64,000 nucleotides of DNA from Membranipora membranacea. Lineage: Eukaryota > Bryozoa > Gymnolaemata > Cheilostomatida > Membraniporidae. Both the position numbers and the translations under genes were made by a program. Where the stretch lies: NCBI GenBank assembly GCA_914767715.1, contig OU612066.1, positions 33,828,283-33,892,282 of the forward strand. The letters are read 5' to 3'. Within the stretch, counting starts at the first letter, position 1, and every line of letters starts with the position of its first letter. Positions 24,558 through 35,400 of this stretch are shown here, one piece after another. The notes beneath the pieces are model-generated. The model was not told the origin of the DNA. It ran no database searches and worked only from the letters and a program-made list of their open reading frames with translations.

Positions 24558-24949
24558 TCAGACAGACATAACTACCAGCAACGCCTGATATTCATATTTC
24601 CTCTCATTCTCTTTTTTATCTGATATTTATATATCAATTACCCATGTTCAATTTAATTCAATCTGCCGCCTTAATTCATTTTAATGCCTATTCTCGAAAC
24701 AGATATTTCAACCCGGTCAACATTTTGTTCTTACTACCCAATTAATTGTCACTTGCATATAATGTTTTTTATTTGATGTATATATTGTGATATACCCAAA
24801 CAAGGCTGTAAAATGACTATTACGCCACTATTCTGCTGCATATAACCAGAAACAGAATTCAAAAAGAACAATACATCATCTCATGTTAAATAAACAAGTA
24901 TGCAAAGTAGATGTGCTGATTAGGTGAAATTAAAGCAGAATAATACAAA
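24558..24949. other. non-coding flank
   Basis: AT-rich sequence downstream of the candidate exons. I see nothing specific beyond a possible AATAAA-like context near 24890. Confidence 0.4.
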
Positions 24950-25300
24950 CAACACCGCAATGCCACGTGATATAGCCGGACATACAACGTGGAGGTGTTG
25001 ATATGGTTAAGTTCAATCAGACCGATTCGGACAACACCACATCACCACGTTATATAGCCGAGTATGCAACGTGGAGGTGTTCATATGGTTAAGTTTAATC
25101 AAACCAATTCGGACAACACCACGTTACCACGTTATATAACCGAGTATGCAACGTGGAGGTGTTCATATGGTTAAGTTTAACCAGACTTATTCAGACAACA
25201 CCACATCACCACGTTATATAACCGTGTGTGCAACGTAGAGGTGTTGATCTGGTATAACTCAATTTTTGCCCCACGAGATATTGTTGTGTTATTCACGTGT
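24950..25300. repeat. 82-bp tandem repeat of hairpin-forming units
   Basis: Units start with CAACACC at 24950, 25032, 25114 and 25196, an exact 82-bp period, with a decayed fifth unit after about 25278. Inside each unit, AACACC and CCACGT on the left are mirrored by ACGTGG and GGTGTT on the right around a TATATA(A/G)CC centre, so every unit can fold. TTAAGTTTAA-like linkers separate the hairpins. The CACGTG-like words recall the 223-bp repeat at 21.3-21.8 kb. Confidence 0.88.
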
Positions 25301-25464
25301 TCACAACGTGGTGGTGTTGGTTTGGTACATTTCTACGTGGAAATCCGTTACATATACCACCGGATTTTCACCAAACCAGCACGTGTTGAGTCCGTAAAAT
25401 ACACGGGTTCCCAACGTGTTTGTGCCCACTGGGACTATTTTGCATAGCATTAATATAAGTGTCA

Positions 25465-26844
25465 TCACTGTGACCCCAGCTTTGCTTTGGTCTCACGAAC
25501 TGTTTTTGGTAAGAAGCTGTTATAATACACTGTTTTGCTAGCATATATTGTGGGGGGATCTCCCCGAGTCACTACCCTGGTAACTGCTACATTAGCAGGT
25601 CTATCATTTTTAAGTTCATCATAAGCAGATGTGAGCGATTTGTTGTTTTCCTCATGGGACAGCAGGCGAAGTAACAGAGCATGTCTTATTTTTGTTCGCC
25701 TATCGGCTAGGGTTTCTAATTCTAGTTTTTCATGAGCCTCTGTCACACTATCCCTCCCTTTGAGGGTGGATATAAATCTTATGGCCTTATGTTGCACCAT
25801 CTCAATGTCATTTATTAGATAACCTAGTGTCGTATCCCAGACAGAAGCTGCATACTCAACATGAGGTCTACATAGGCTGGTGTAGGCAAGGAGACGAGCG
25901 GATGAAGGGGCATCACGTAGTGCACGTTTAATCATGCCCAATTGTGTTTTAGCTTTTCAAATCTTACTATAAATGTGATTGTTAAATTTCAAATCCGACT
26001 GAAGAATGACGCCTAGGTAGCGAGTCTCCCGCACAGTCTCTAGGGTTGTCCCGTCTAGCACATAGTTGGTATCAGGGGAAGTCGGAGACTGATTGAAGGG
26101 AAGAACTGAACATTTGTCAACGTTGAAGGACATGCACCACACATTTGCCCATTGCTGAAGTGCATACACATTGTTTTGAAATCTTAATTTGTCTTGAGCA
26201 TTGTTGACCACCTGGTAGATGAGGGTGTCATCGGCAAACAGACTAATGTCACAATCAACTTGGTCCGGCAGATCATTAATGTAGGCTAGGAAGAGGGTGG
26301 GGCCTAGTACCGACCCCTGAGGAACCCCAGAAGTTACAGGCAGTTCATATGAAAGTTTCCCTTTAATCCTTACTTTTTGTTTGCGGTCCATAAGGAAGTC
26401 ATGAATCCATTTCATTATTTGTGTACTAACATTAGGAATGTTAGATAGTTTTTGCATTAGGAGTTTGTGTGGAACTTTATCGAACGCCTTCGCAAAGTCA
26501 AGAACTACGGCATGAATAGTATCACCTTTGTCTACATGCCTAGCAATGTCGTGATATGTGCCGCATAATTGTGTCTCACATGACAGCCCCTTACGAAAAC
26601 CATGCTGTCTGTTATACAAGAACTTATCTAATGCAACGTTTAGGTGGTGAAGCACAATATGTTCGAGCAACTTGCAAGGAATGCTAGTAAGCGATATAGG
26701 TCGGTAGTTATTTGGTTGATCAGCAGGTCCTTTTTTATGAAGGGGGGACACATAAGCTAGCTTCCGTTCACCGGGAAGTGTTGAGGTAGATAGAGAGACT
26801 TTGAATATAGAGCTAGTAGGTGCACTGGTACTGTGACATTGCAA
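25465..26844 (-). pseudogene. broken LINE reverse transcriptase (5' truncated, one stop)
   Basis: The minus strand encodes about 295 residues of non-LTR reverse transcriptase (NYRPISLTSIPCKLLEH, VVLDFAKAFDKVPH, SGVPQGSVLGPTLF, FADDTLIY, RYLGVILQSDLKFNNH). After one in-frame TGA at 25957-25959 it continues for about 160 residues of the C-terminal region (PHVEYAASVWD). The stop lies where the frame simply continues, so it is a point mutation. The endonuclease part is missing: the 5' side is replaced at about 26840 by a large foldback element. It belongs to the same broad CR1/Jockey-like group as the intact copy at 17-20 kb but is a clearly different family. Confidence 0.9.
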
Positions 26845-27464
26845 AATAAAGTACAGTTGTGAAATACCCTTAACCAGTGGTTCCTATATATTTTAGCAGC
26901 GGATGGAATGTATATATCCACAAATGAGTATAGCATAAGTGGAGAACTGAGGCTACCATACACGTGTCCCAACCATCCACCCAACATGTAATCAGACAGG
27001 CAAACTTTGCCTGCCATTGTACTCCTTTGTTCACCAAAAAAAAGGCCTTTTGTTATACAAGTCACATAGGTGTCTTGGGACAAGTTTTGAAGACAGACTC
27101 CCAGACATAGGCCCCCAGGGCCTATCCAACGTGCATTACAAAATAAAGAACAGTTCTAAAAGACCCTGTTGGATAGGCCCTGGGGGGCCGATGTCAGGGA
27201 GACATGCCCCAATGCACCTATGAGAGTTGTGTAACAAAAGGCCTTTTGTTTGGTGAACAAAGGAGTACAATAGCAGGCAAAGTGTGCTTGTCTGAATGCA
27301 TGTTGGATTCATGTGATTGCATGCTGGGGTGCTTGTATGCTAGGCTCAGCTCTCTACTTTCACTACACTCATTTGAGGGTATACACAATCCACCCGCTGC
27401 TACGATATGTAGGAACCACCGGTAAAGGGTATTTCGCAACTGTACTTTATTTTGTAATGGGTCT
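26836..27464. mobile_element. large nested foldback element (~300-bp arms)
   Basis: The sequence from 26836 to about 27130 is mirrored by about 27168-27464. The outer ends are CATTGCAAAATAAAGTACAG and CTGTACTTTATTTTGTAATG. Middle landmarks are AAAAAGGCCTTTTGTTA(T/C)AC, CATAGGTG and GGCCCCCAGGGCCTATCCAAC. The 37-bp loop contains another CATTACAAAATAAAG word, and one more copy of the end motif lies just outside the right arm (27466-27492). The arms differ by indels. No transposase is present. It interrupts the 25.5-26.8 kb LINE. Confidence 0.82.
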
Positions 27465-27492
27465 TTTGGAGCTGTACTTTATTTTGTAATGG

Positions 27493-28097
27493 ACCCTTAC
27501 CTTAGTACTAGTGGGCATATATATGTTGCCTAGTGGGCTTGATAGGTGAGGCTGAGGCCGAGGCCATGTGTTTGAGGAATGTACCATCTTCAAGAGAGTC
27601 AACCTAATGTTTGGGTTTATAGTGAGTGTGTGGGTGGGAAATTTTTTCAGTGATACGAGTTCGAATGTCAGAAAAGTGTGGCAATGATGAATGCGTATGA
27701 AAATTGTCTTCAATACTTAATCAGGGTTTGTATGATGAGGTGGTTTTGCCGTCAATGAAACCAACAGCTGTTGTCAAAGTGAACACCATTGTACTGATAT
27801 TGATGGGGGAGTGCGTCGCGGGCACCACCCAGAGAAAAACACAAACAGCATCTTTTGAATCGATAAGTATTTAACCTATTTGCATAAGATGGGGTTGTGG
27901 TACTGTTACTTGTACATTGTACTTTTACTTAGACATAATTCACATTGACAACCCTTGCTTCATGTCTAAGCTATAGAATACCAGATAGTACTTGACCTTG
28001 TGGAATTTGCTCTGTAGCAATCTGTAATGATATTTTCTGACTTAAAATATCTTTTCTTTAGCATCGCACTTTTCAGATCTGAACAGGCAACACATCC
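27493..28097. other. non-coding stretch
   Basis: No gene seen. Just upstream of 28098 there is a CTTTTCAG acceptor-like site, so a non-coding 5' exon of the following RING fragment may lie to the left. Confidence 0.4.
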
Positions 28098-28867
28098 ATG
28101 GCAGAGAAAGACACAAAAATAAAATCCTCCGATAGCTTTAAGGAGTGCAGTCTCTGTTTTGAAAACAATGATCTCCAGAGACTGCCTTGTAATCCGGCTC
28201 ATAAATACTGCGTGACGTGTCTGACAAAAGATTCGGAGACTACAGAGATTATCAAGTGTCCTCTCTGCGGGTAAATTACAATTAGAGCCTCAGCTCACTA
28301 AATTTTGTTCTATATATTTCAATACACGCTCAAATTTTTCCACTAGCAGGCAACGGTCCTACAATAACTGTTAACACTATGGTTATAGTAAGAACATATT
28401 GGCCCAACATTTGCAAAATGAATTGCTTGATTTTGACATTGATATTTCGATACACAGACGTAAATTTGAGGTCTTCCTTTGGATAAGCTCCCTGATACTT
28501 CAATTCTAGTTTGAATTAATCATATCTCAGTTTGTGTGGTTACAATGATAAAGGTACAATCTGAAATGATGGCTCTTTCTACGGAGATATATTACTATGT
28601 TCATTAGACCCGAATACCCTGGTGACATGTTACTCGCTTTTTCCCTATTGTCTCTATATTTTTCAGGACTGTGTTTGATGAAGGTTAGATGACATCCCAT
28701 CAGCAGGTACTCCACTAGACAAGTTTCTATGCTGTGATGTGTGTATGAGAAAAGATGATAAAAGAAGACTGGCTCAGATTTATTATGTAATTTGCCAAAA
28801 GAAGTTCTGTACCCCTCATGAGAAGGTTAATATTACACACTTTGTGGTTAATCCTATTCCTAATTAA
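28098..28867 (+). pseudogene. RING/B-box (TRIM-like) fragment with frameshift
   Basis: Exon 28098-28270 starts with ATG and encodes a C3HC4-type RING: CSLC, then LPCNPAHKYCVTCL, then CPLCG, with donor GTAAAT. A second block from 28667 (acceptor TTTTTCAG) continues in phase as TVFDEG and meets TAG. One base over, the frame reads on as LDDIPSAGTPLDK and a B-box-like CCDVCMRKD...YYVICQKKFCTPH, to a TAA at 28865. RING plus B-box is the TRIM ubiquitin-ligase layout. The break near 28681-28690 could be a real frameshift, a sequencing error or a missed mini-intron. The block ends close to the large minisatellite. Confidence 0.6.
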
Positions 28868-28990
28868 TTTTAATTGGCTTTTCAATGTTATGTAGTTTTA
28901 CATGCAGGGCTTGAGTCTGACGCGACGATAACCATATTATCCCATTCTGTGCGCAAATGGATTAAGTATCCAAGCTATGTTCTACTTAGG

Positions 28991-29965
28991 GGCTCAGACT
29001 GCCGGCTTAGTCTCGGCCTATCTCAGATGGGCTCAGACTGCCGGCTTAGTCTCGGCCCATCTCAGATGGGCTCAGACTGCCGGCTTAGTCTACGCCTATC
29101 TCAGATGGGCTCAGACTGCCGGCTTAGTCTCGGCCCATCTCAGATGGGCTCAGACTGCCGGCTTAGTCTACGCCTATCTCAGATGGGCTCAGACTGCCGG
29201 CTTAGTCTCGGCCCATCTCAGATGGGCTCAGACTGCCGGCTTAGGCTCGGCCTATCTCAGATGGGCTCAGACTGCCGGCTTAGTCTCGGCCTATCTCAGA
29301 TGGGCTCAGACTGCCGGCTTAGTCTCGGCCCATCTCAGATGGGCTCAGACTGCCGGCTTAGTCTACGCCTATCACAGATGGGCTCAGACTGCCGGCTTAG
29401 TCTCGGCCCATCTCAGATGGGCTCAGACTGCCGGCTTAGTCTACGCCTATCACAGATGGGCTCAGACTGCCGGCTTAGTCTCGGCCCATCTCAGATGGGC
29501 TCAGACTGCCGGCTTAGTCTACGCCTATCTCAGATGGGCTCAGACTGCCGGCTTAGTCTCGGCCCATCTCAGATGGGCTCAGACTGCCGGCTTAGGCTCG
29601 GCCTATCTCAGATGGGCTCAGACTGCCGGCTTAGTCTCGGCCTATCTCAGATGGGCTCAGACTGCCGGCTTAGTCTACGCCTATCACAGATGGGCTCAGA
29701 CTGCCGGCTTAGTCTCGGCCTATCTCAGATGGGCTCAGACTGCCGGCTTAGTCTCGGCCTATCTCAGATGGGCTCAGACTGCCGGCTTAGTCTACGCCTA
29801 TCACAGATGGGCTCAGACTGCCGGCTTAGTCTCCGCCTATCACAGATGGGCTCAGACTGCCGGCTTAGTCTCCGCCTATCTCAGATGGGCTCAGACTGCC
29901 GGCTTAGTCTCCGCCTATCTCAGATGGGCTCAGACTGCCGGCTTAGTCTCCGCCTATATCAGATG
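28991..29965. repeat. 39-bp minisatellite, 25 copies
   Basis: The array has twenty-five head-to-tail units of exactly 39 bp with almost no indels. Because 39 is divisible by three, two plus-strand frames stay open throughout; one reads a 13-residue repeat GSDCRLSLGLSQM. Unit variants differ mainly at CGGCCTA / CGGCCCA / ACGCCTA / CCGCCTA and recur in ordered runs, which indicates block duplication. Each unit contains the inverted words AGACT and AGTCT around GCCGGC. The array is far richer in GC than its surroundings. Nothing shows that it is translated. Confidence 0.95.
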
Positions 29966-30279
29966 ATAATTTAATGAGAAAAAAAACACTTTTGGTACAG
30001 AGTCACATCCTCATAACAAACTGTGAATAGTATCAACAGAGACTCTAGATAAGCGGTAAGCAATGATCTAATATACTTTTGCTTTAAAGATTGGAACCGG
30101 CAACATGAAGTTAAGGCAACACAGAAATTTTCCGTGCCATAATTAGGCCCTTGTTTGATAAGCGGTCAATTAGGGTTTCTGTGGCCATATTCACATAGTC
30201 ATTGGATCCGTTTGGGTTTCGTTGAGGACCCCACAAAGAGATGCGCTCAACATAATTATTTTTATCATTCTCATTGCAG

Positions 30280-30419
30280 GTGAATATGTAGGGGAGATAA
30301 CCGGGGTATCAGGTTCTGCATGTTCCCACTTTGACCTTGAACTTGATAATGATACACTGATTGTTGCTAAATATAGCCATCAAACGCTAAACTTTTATCA
30401 GCTTCTCACAACAGTATAG
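30280..30419 (+). CDS. possible 3'-terminal exon, unidentified
   Basis: A strong acceptor (TCATTGCAG ending at 30279) precedes 46 codons ending in TAG at 30417-30419. The frame includes CSHFDLELDNDTLIVAKYSH and NFYQLL. The DLELDNDTLIVA pattern resembles a beta-propeller blade of the NHL kind, which would fit a TRIM-NHL gene with the RING fragment at 28098. The link is speculative, and the minisatellite lies between them. Confidence 0.28.
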
Positions 30420-30720
30420 TACCTGCCGATATGAAAACTAAAGTAAGTAAAGCAGTTAATTATTTTGTTATTGATTTGATTGTTCGAAATATGCAATCCA
30501 GGTTTGTAGACAATATCATACAATCCTTGTACCATCCATGCCCAATCTCAGTAAAGATATTACCTAAAGTTGAGTATCTATTTCTCAAATCAATAATGTG
30601 TAATCTGGGTGGGTGTAATGTTAAGATTTCTCTTCATCTTTAGTTTTTATGTCACATAAATGAGTTATCTTCTGCTGGTTAGTGGAAGGGCAACTCCAAG
30701 TTAAATATCATGACGAATCA

Positions 30721-30757
30721 TAGCCTGTCTTGACAAGCTTCTTGTCAAGACAGGCTA
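30721..30757. repeat. perfect 17-bp-arm hairpin
   Basis: TAGCCTGTCTTGACAAG is followed after a 3-base loop (CTT) by its exact reverse complement. It lies in the intron-like sequence upstream of the duplicated SSUH2 terminal exon and is absent from the matching place at about 4550. Confidence 0.85.
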
Positions 30758-30952
30758 AACAAATCACACAGGTTGTGATCCAAACATTGTTAGCTGTGTC
30801 TGTTATGTTGATAATATTGTCAGAAGGTCATTTTGTATGAGTAATGATCATGGTGGGATGTCAACATAGTTGCAAAAAACCGATAAACCATTTAGTTCAT
30901 TATGAGGCAGGCCAGACTCGAGAATAGACATATTTCTATCTTATTTCCACAG

Positions 30953-31114
30953 AGGCAGACATTGAGGGCCGTACCAGTTACTGAGACACATTATCTCTTC
31001 ACCGACTGGAAGAATAAAGTGTACGATACCAGACTGTGGGTGTACAGTATGGAGAGAAAAGTCCACTCTCCTGACTACCCTTACAGGTGCTGCTGGGACT
31101 GCAATGTTCTATAA
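30953..31114 (+). pseudogene. duplicate of the SSUH2 terminal exon
   Basis: This 162-bp block, with its own TTATTTCCACAG acceptor and TAA stop, encodes the same 53-residue C-terminus as 4718-4879 with four differences (A/T, N/D, G/S and G/D). Some preceding intron is shared too (GGAACGGTAACTCCAA at about 4522, GGAAGGGCAACTCCAA at about 30685). The reading frame and family residues (PVTETHYLF, DYPYRCCWDC) are intact. No other SSUH2 exon was found between 28 and 31 kb, so I call it an isolated duplicated exon. It could still be used by a paralogue with distant upstream exons. Confidence 0.65.
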
Positions 31115-32255
31115 GAGCAGCTCTTTTTGTACTATATCACCAATGACTTATTCATATCATATCTGTCAATGTGCAAAAACTAACATGCAATTAGAACCTG
31201 AATGGGTAAACATCCCACTCTGACGTGGGAAAAAGTATTTTGTGGCATCCTTCTTCTATAAGCTCAAAAATTCTTGTTGTTCTTTGAGTCATATTCAAAT
31301 GGTAGGTAGGGTGCTAATATTTCTTTTTCCAGATGCTGTATTTGTAAAAACAATTAATTAATTTGCGGATTTTACATTTTATTAAAATGTTCGACTGTTG
31401 GGCTATTAGTAAGGACAGCAAGTAACAAATCTGACTGAAAAAATACTTGGGTACTCCTGTCAGCTTTCCAGCTCCCAACTTTGGTTCAAAAACTTAACTT
31501 TCCGGGTCATTTGTTTCTTTCACTAATTTTTGAGGGGATCAGCACTGTTGTATACAATTTGCCCCGTATTTCAGTGATGATATTTGGCTAATGTTAGTAT
31601 TCTATTCATATGGTTGTATTGTATCTAGGACCTAGGTATATACCTTCCTTTAGTGTTAAGATTGGTGTACTAGAGTAGAGCTCGGGCTGCAGTATCTGAT
31701 CTGTACAATCAATACATTGAGGCACACATCAAACTTTGCCCTAGCAAGGAGTAACAGGAGTTACCCCTGTTACACCTTGGTCCTAGTTTGTCCATCATTA
31801 GTTGATTTGTTGGGAAAGAATTATCTAGCGGGTAGTCATTGACCAACTCCTTCTGTAAGTCAACTGTTCGCCGGAACCTTATCATTGTGACCGACTCCAA
31901 GAACCTAGCCAGGTACATGATCTATCCAAGCCTTTTTACCGCGATATCATTCTTGTTTCTTGATCAAGGGAACAAACCAGTACCACCATCTATTAGTTTG
32001 GTAATTATGTCTCCTTGATTATATACTGGAGTTGTATTCATCTATTGTTGGTATATCTATAGCACGGCATGGACATCTTCTGGGTTCATGTTTTTGTCAC
32101 ATTGTCAGATCATCCAATCATAATTCTACTTGGATTAATCCAGCCAATAACATGCAAGAAATTGAAGTGAAAGTGCATCTCTAAATGAAACTAAATGTTA
32201 AGGCTGCTTTCATTGGTTGTTATAGTCACATGTCAACACAAATTGCACACATCAA
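31115..32255. other. intergenic, upstream of PDI
   Basis: No gene seen. CCAAT-type boxes occur near the right end (about 32142 and 32209), leading into the PDI promoter region. Confidence 0.45.
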
Positions 32256-32286
32256 CCAATTAGATTGCAGAAACCTGTTTGCCACG
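32256..32286 (+). promoter_or_regulatory. possible CCAAT/CCACG stress-type promoter element
   Basis: CCAAT at 32256-32260 and CCACG at 32282-32286 lie 138-168 bp upstream of the PDI start codon. ER-chaperone promoters often carry CCAAT-N9-CCACG (ERSE). Here the spacing is 21, not 9, so the match is only partial. Other CCAAT boxes lie nearby. Confidence 0.25.
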
Positions 32287-32423
32287 TTGAAAAGAGATTG
32301 TCAGTTGGCATTTTTCCTTCTCTTCACTGGGCTTGGTTTCATTCAATTGAATTTTAAGAATCCAGTTTCACTTAACTGCTCAGATCCGACAGTGCTACCT
32401 CTCGTGAAGAACAGACTGCCAAG

Positions 32424-35400
32424 ATGTTTAAGCTTTTATTTGTTACTGCTTTGGTGGTGATTTCTGCTGCTGAAGATGTTGAATTAGACGAAGGAGTTTT
32501 GGTGCTCACCTCAGATAACTTTGATGGTGTTTTGAAGGACAATGAGTTAGTCTTGGTAGAATTCTGTAAGTTACTTCTTAATATGTGTTGATGACAATTG
32601 TGAATTTGAGCATTGCTCAATGTTTTTTTTGTAAACGCAACACGGTATATGGCATCCAGTCACTTATTTGAAACTGACAATCTGGCTTTTGTGAGAATGA
32701 GTACTATATAGTTGTTGAAAATTGAAATTAATTTGATGATTTATTTATTAGATAGAACAAATGAATAATTAATTGATTGATAGTTGGATAGTTGACTGAT
32801 ATCATTGTTTACAGTGTGGTGTATAACTTCCTCTTTCAAGATTATAACCCCTTTCTGTAGCTGTATATAGTATGAATCTCTACAAACCATAAGACCAAAC
32901 CTAAAAAAAATGCATCTACCCAAGTAACAGGAGTTCTATGAACGCTGGGCATGTACCGAGTTCTATGATCGCTGGACATGTACCGAGTTCTATGATCGCT
33001 GGACATGTACCGAGTTCTATGATCGCTGGACATGTACCAAGTTCTATGATCGCTGGACATGTACCGAGTTCTATGATCGCTGGACATGTACCGTGTTCTA
33101 TGATCGCTGGACATGTACCGAGTCTGGATTGTAAGTGGAAGAAGAATTGTTAGTTCAGTACCGCTCATTTCTTATGCTATCACGGTTGTTTATCTTTGTA
33201 CAGATGCACCATGGTGCGGACATTGTAAGAACTTGGCCCCACATTACGCAGAGGCTGCCCAACAGCTCGCTGAGGAGGGATCAGAAATCAAACTCGGCAA
33301 GGTCGATGCCACTATCCATAAGGATCTGGGTACCAAGTTTGGAGTTAGAGGATACCCAACCCTCAAGTGGTTCAGAGATGGTGTGCCTACTGATTACAGC
33401 GGTAAATAATAGATTACCTTTCACTGTCGATCTGATTCATCTGCATGCACTCAATGATACAAGTCAATTTTTTGGAGAAACTTTAGAGCCATTTCTGTAA
33501 GACAAAAGTTTCCATGTGCATAGCTTATGAGCATAAATATACGATTTTCTATGCCCATAACTCCAGCAAGATCAGATATTGCTGACTACTTGTGATCCTT
33601 CGTCTGTTCACATTGTAATATTGAGGTTTGCAATTTGAAATTGGTGAATGTGGGGTTGGCATGAATCTCTTCTGCCTTATTTTAGCATAAACATCCAGCA
33701 GGTAGACCGCCATTACTCCTAATGCAAAAGCCTGTGATCAAAATCAGTCGCAATGATTTCAAAGATTAGTTACCGGTATCCAAATAATCATAATTTTGTT
33801 TGAGCAAGCATGAAACCACAAATGGTGGTGATAATTTAAGCAATTACTATGATTCAAATGAGATAAGCCTTATAAGTCTTATGATCTGTGGTGTCCGCTC
33901 TCCGCTGGAGCCTGTGATTACTTCTCTCCCTTCTATTCTGTCACACAGTGCCCATGTAGAGATAGATCCTATCTGTACTTGGGTCATTGCCAATCATCCC
34001 ATCAGGTGGTGACAGCTCATGAAGATTCTAATCTGATTTTACACGTGTACTAACTTTGGCTCTACGTGTATTAACTTTTGTGGCCATCATCAAGATTTAA
34101 GGCCCTAATAATTATACAGATTAACAGTGTCTATGATGCGTTGATCTCCACTGTGATTTGTAGCCCCATTTATGATTATAACTGACGGTTACCTACAATT
34201 TTTCTCCTGTTAATTACTAGTTTCTAGCATTGTATCACTGTATGTTATCAACAGTTACACCCCTCAGGGTCTCGGAACGTTACCAATCATGCTTCACAGT
34301 CACAGTCAAACCAACATTGGCTTTTCACCTGGCGTATGCTCTCCATTATTCACCCCACTCCATCTGCAGAAGTGAATTTCTATCCGCGATTGAAGTTGTA
34401 CATTATAATTTACGCACAGTACAATGAGTGGTTAGTGCACCATGTGTCCCACTTTCTCATATACATTATTATCACATGTCTGACAATTGTTTTAGGTGGA
34501 CGAACCAAAGAGACCATCGTCGCATGGCTGAAGAAGAAATCAGGTCCCCCAGCCGTCGCCATCGCTGCTAAGGAGGATATGGAGAAGCTTCTGAAGGAGA
34601 ATATAGCCGTTGTCGGATATTTCGCTGTAAGTGTTCATGAAATATTTAATACAAGATGGTGCAGAAGCACTGAGAATTTGAGTTGCTAAAATCAACCCTG
34701 TCATCATACTCTTACACTAGATGAAATATGCATAACCACATAAAAATAGCCTAAATCATGCTAAATAATTATTAGTTGACGATTTCTTCACAATGTCAAA
34801 TTTTTTAGCCAATGCACCTTACAAATTATGAAGTACTTGTTTGGTGGCCAATCGTACTTAAAAAAACATCTGTAGTCAACCTACATGGAGTGATGTTAAA
34901 TCTCTTCTTTTTTTTATTATAGGATCTGGAATCTGATGAAGCCAAGGCTTTCACTAAGGCTGCAGGACAGAATGATGAGATCATGTTCGGTATCTGCTCT
35001 GATGAGGCTCTCATGAAAGAGTTTGAGATCGTGAAGGAAGGTAAGAGATTAGTTAGTGCAATGTCAGCAAATATCCACTACAGAGAACGTACACCGGACA
35101 GAACGTACACAGACCTTCTGCTTTGTTATCGTAATCTGATGCCTACTGCTGTGTCATCATGACATTTCACCATAGCACCACTTACCCGAACAACTCGCTG
35201 GTGCCCGCAGCACTCTTATGAAATTAGGCTATCTTGAGTGCACAAATCAGAACTTTATTCACGCTGGTATACCCTTGGCCCCTCTATGTCACGATAAGAT
35301 TGGTCTCCCTAACACGTGTACCTCTATGTTAATGTGGTGAGATTGGTTATGCTGGCAGACTGTGCCATGTGGCACTCAGCTTAGTAATACGGTGGCCTTG

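Noticed and set aside
24949-25300. CRISPR array
   Set aside because: The units are contiguous 82-bp repeats with no unique spacers, and the genome is eukaryotic.
28874-29974. Long open frames (over 320 codons) across the 39-bp array as a repeat protein gene
   Set aside because: Any indel-free 39-bp array stays open if one unit lacks stops, and two frames are open at once. There is no splice or domain support, so I list it as a repeat only.
31709-31918. A 69-codon minus-strand frame as a gene
   Set aside because: No similarity that I recognise, no splice context, and composition like the flanking non-coding DNA.
32842-33168. Repeat-encoded open frames on both strands in PDI intron 1
   Set aside because: They come from the 27-bp minisatellite, whose length is a multiple of three, inside an intron with clear flanking exons.
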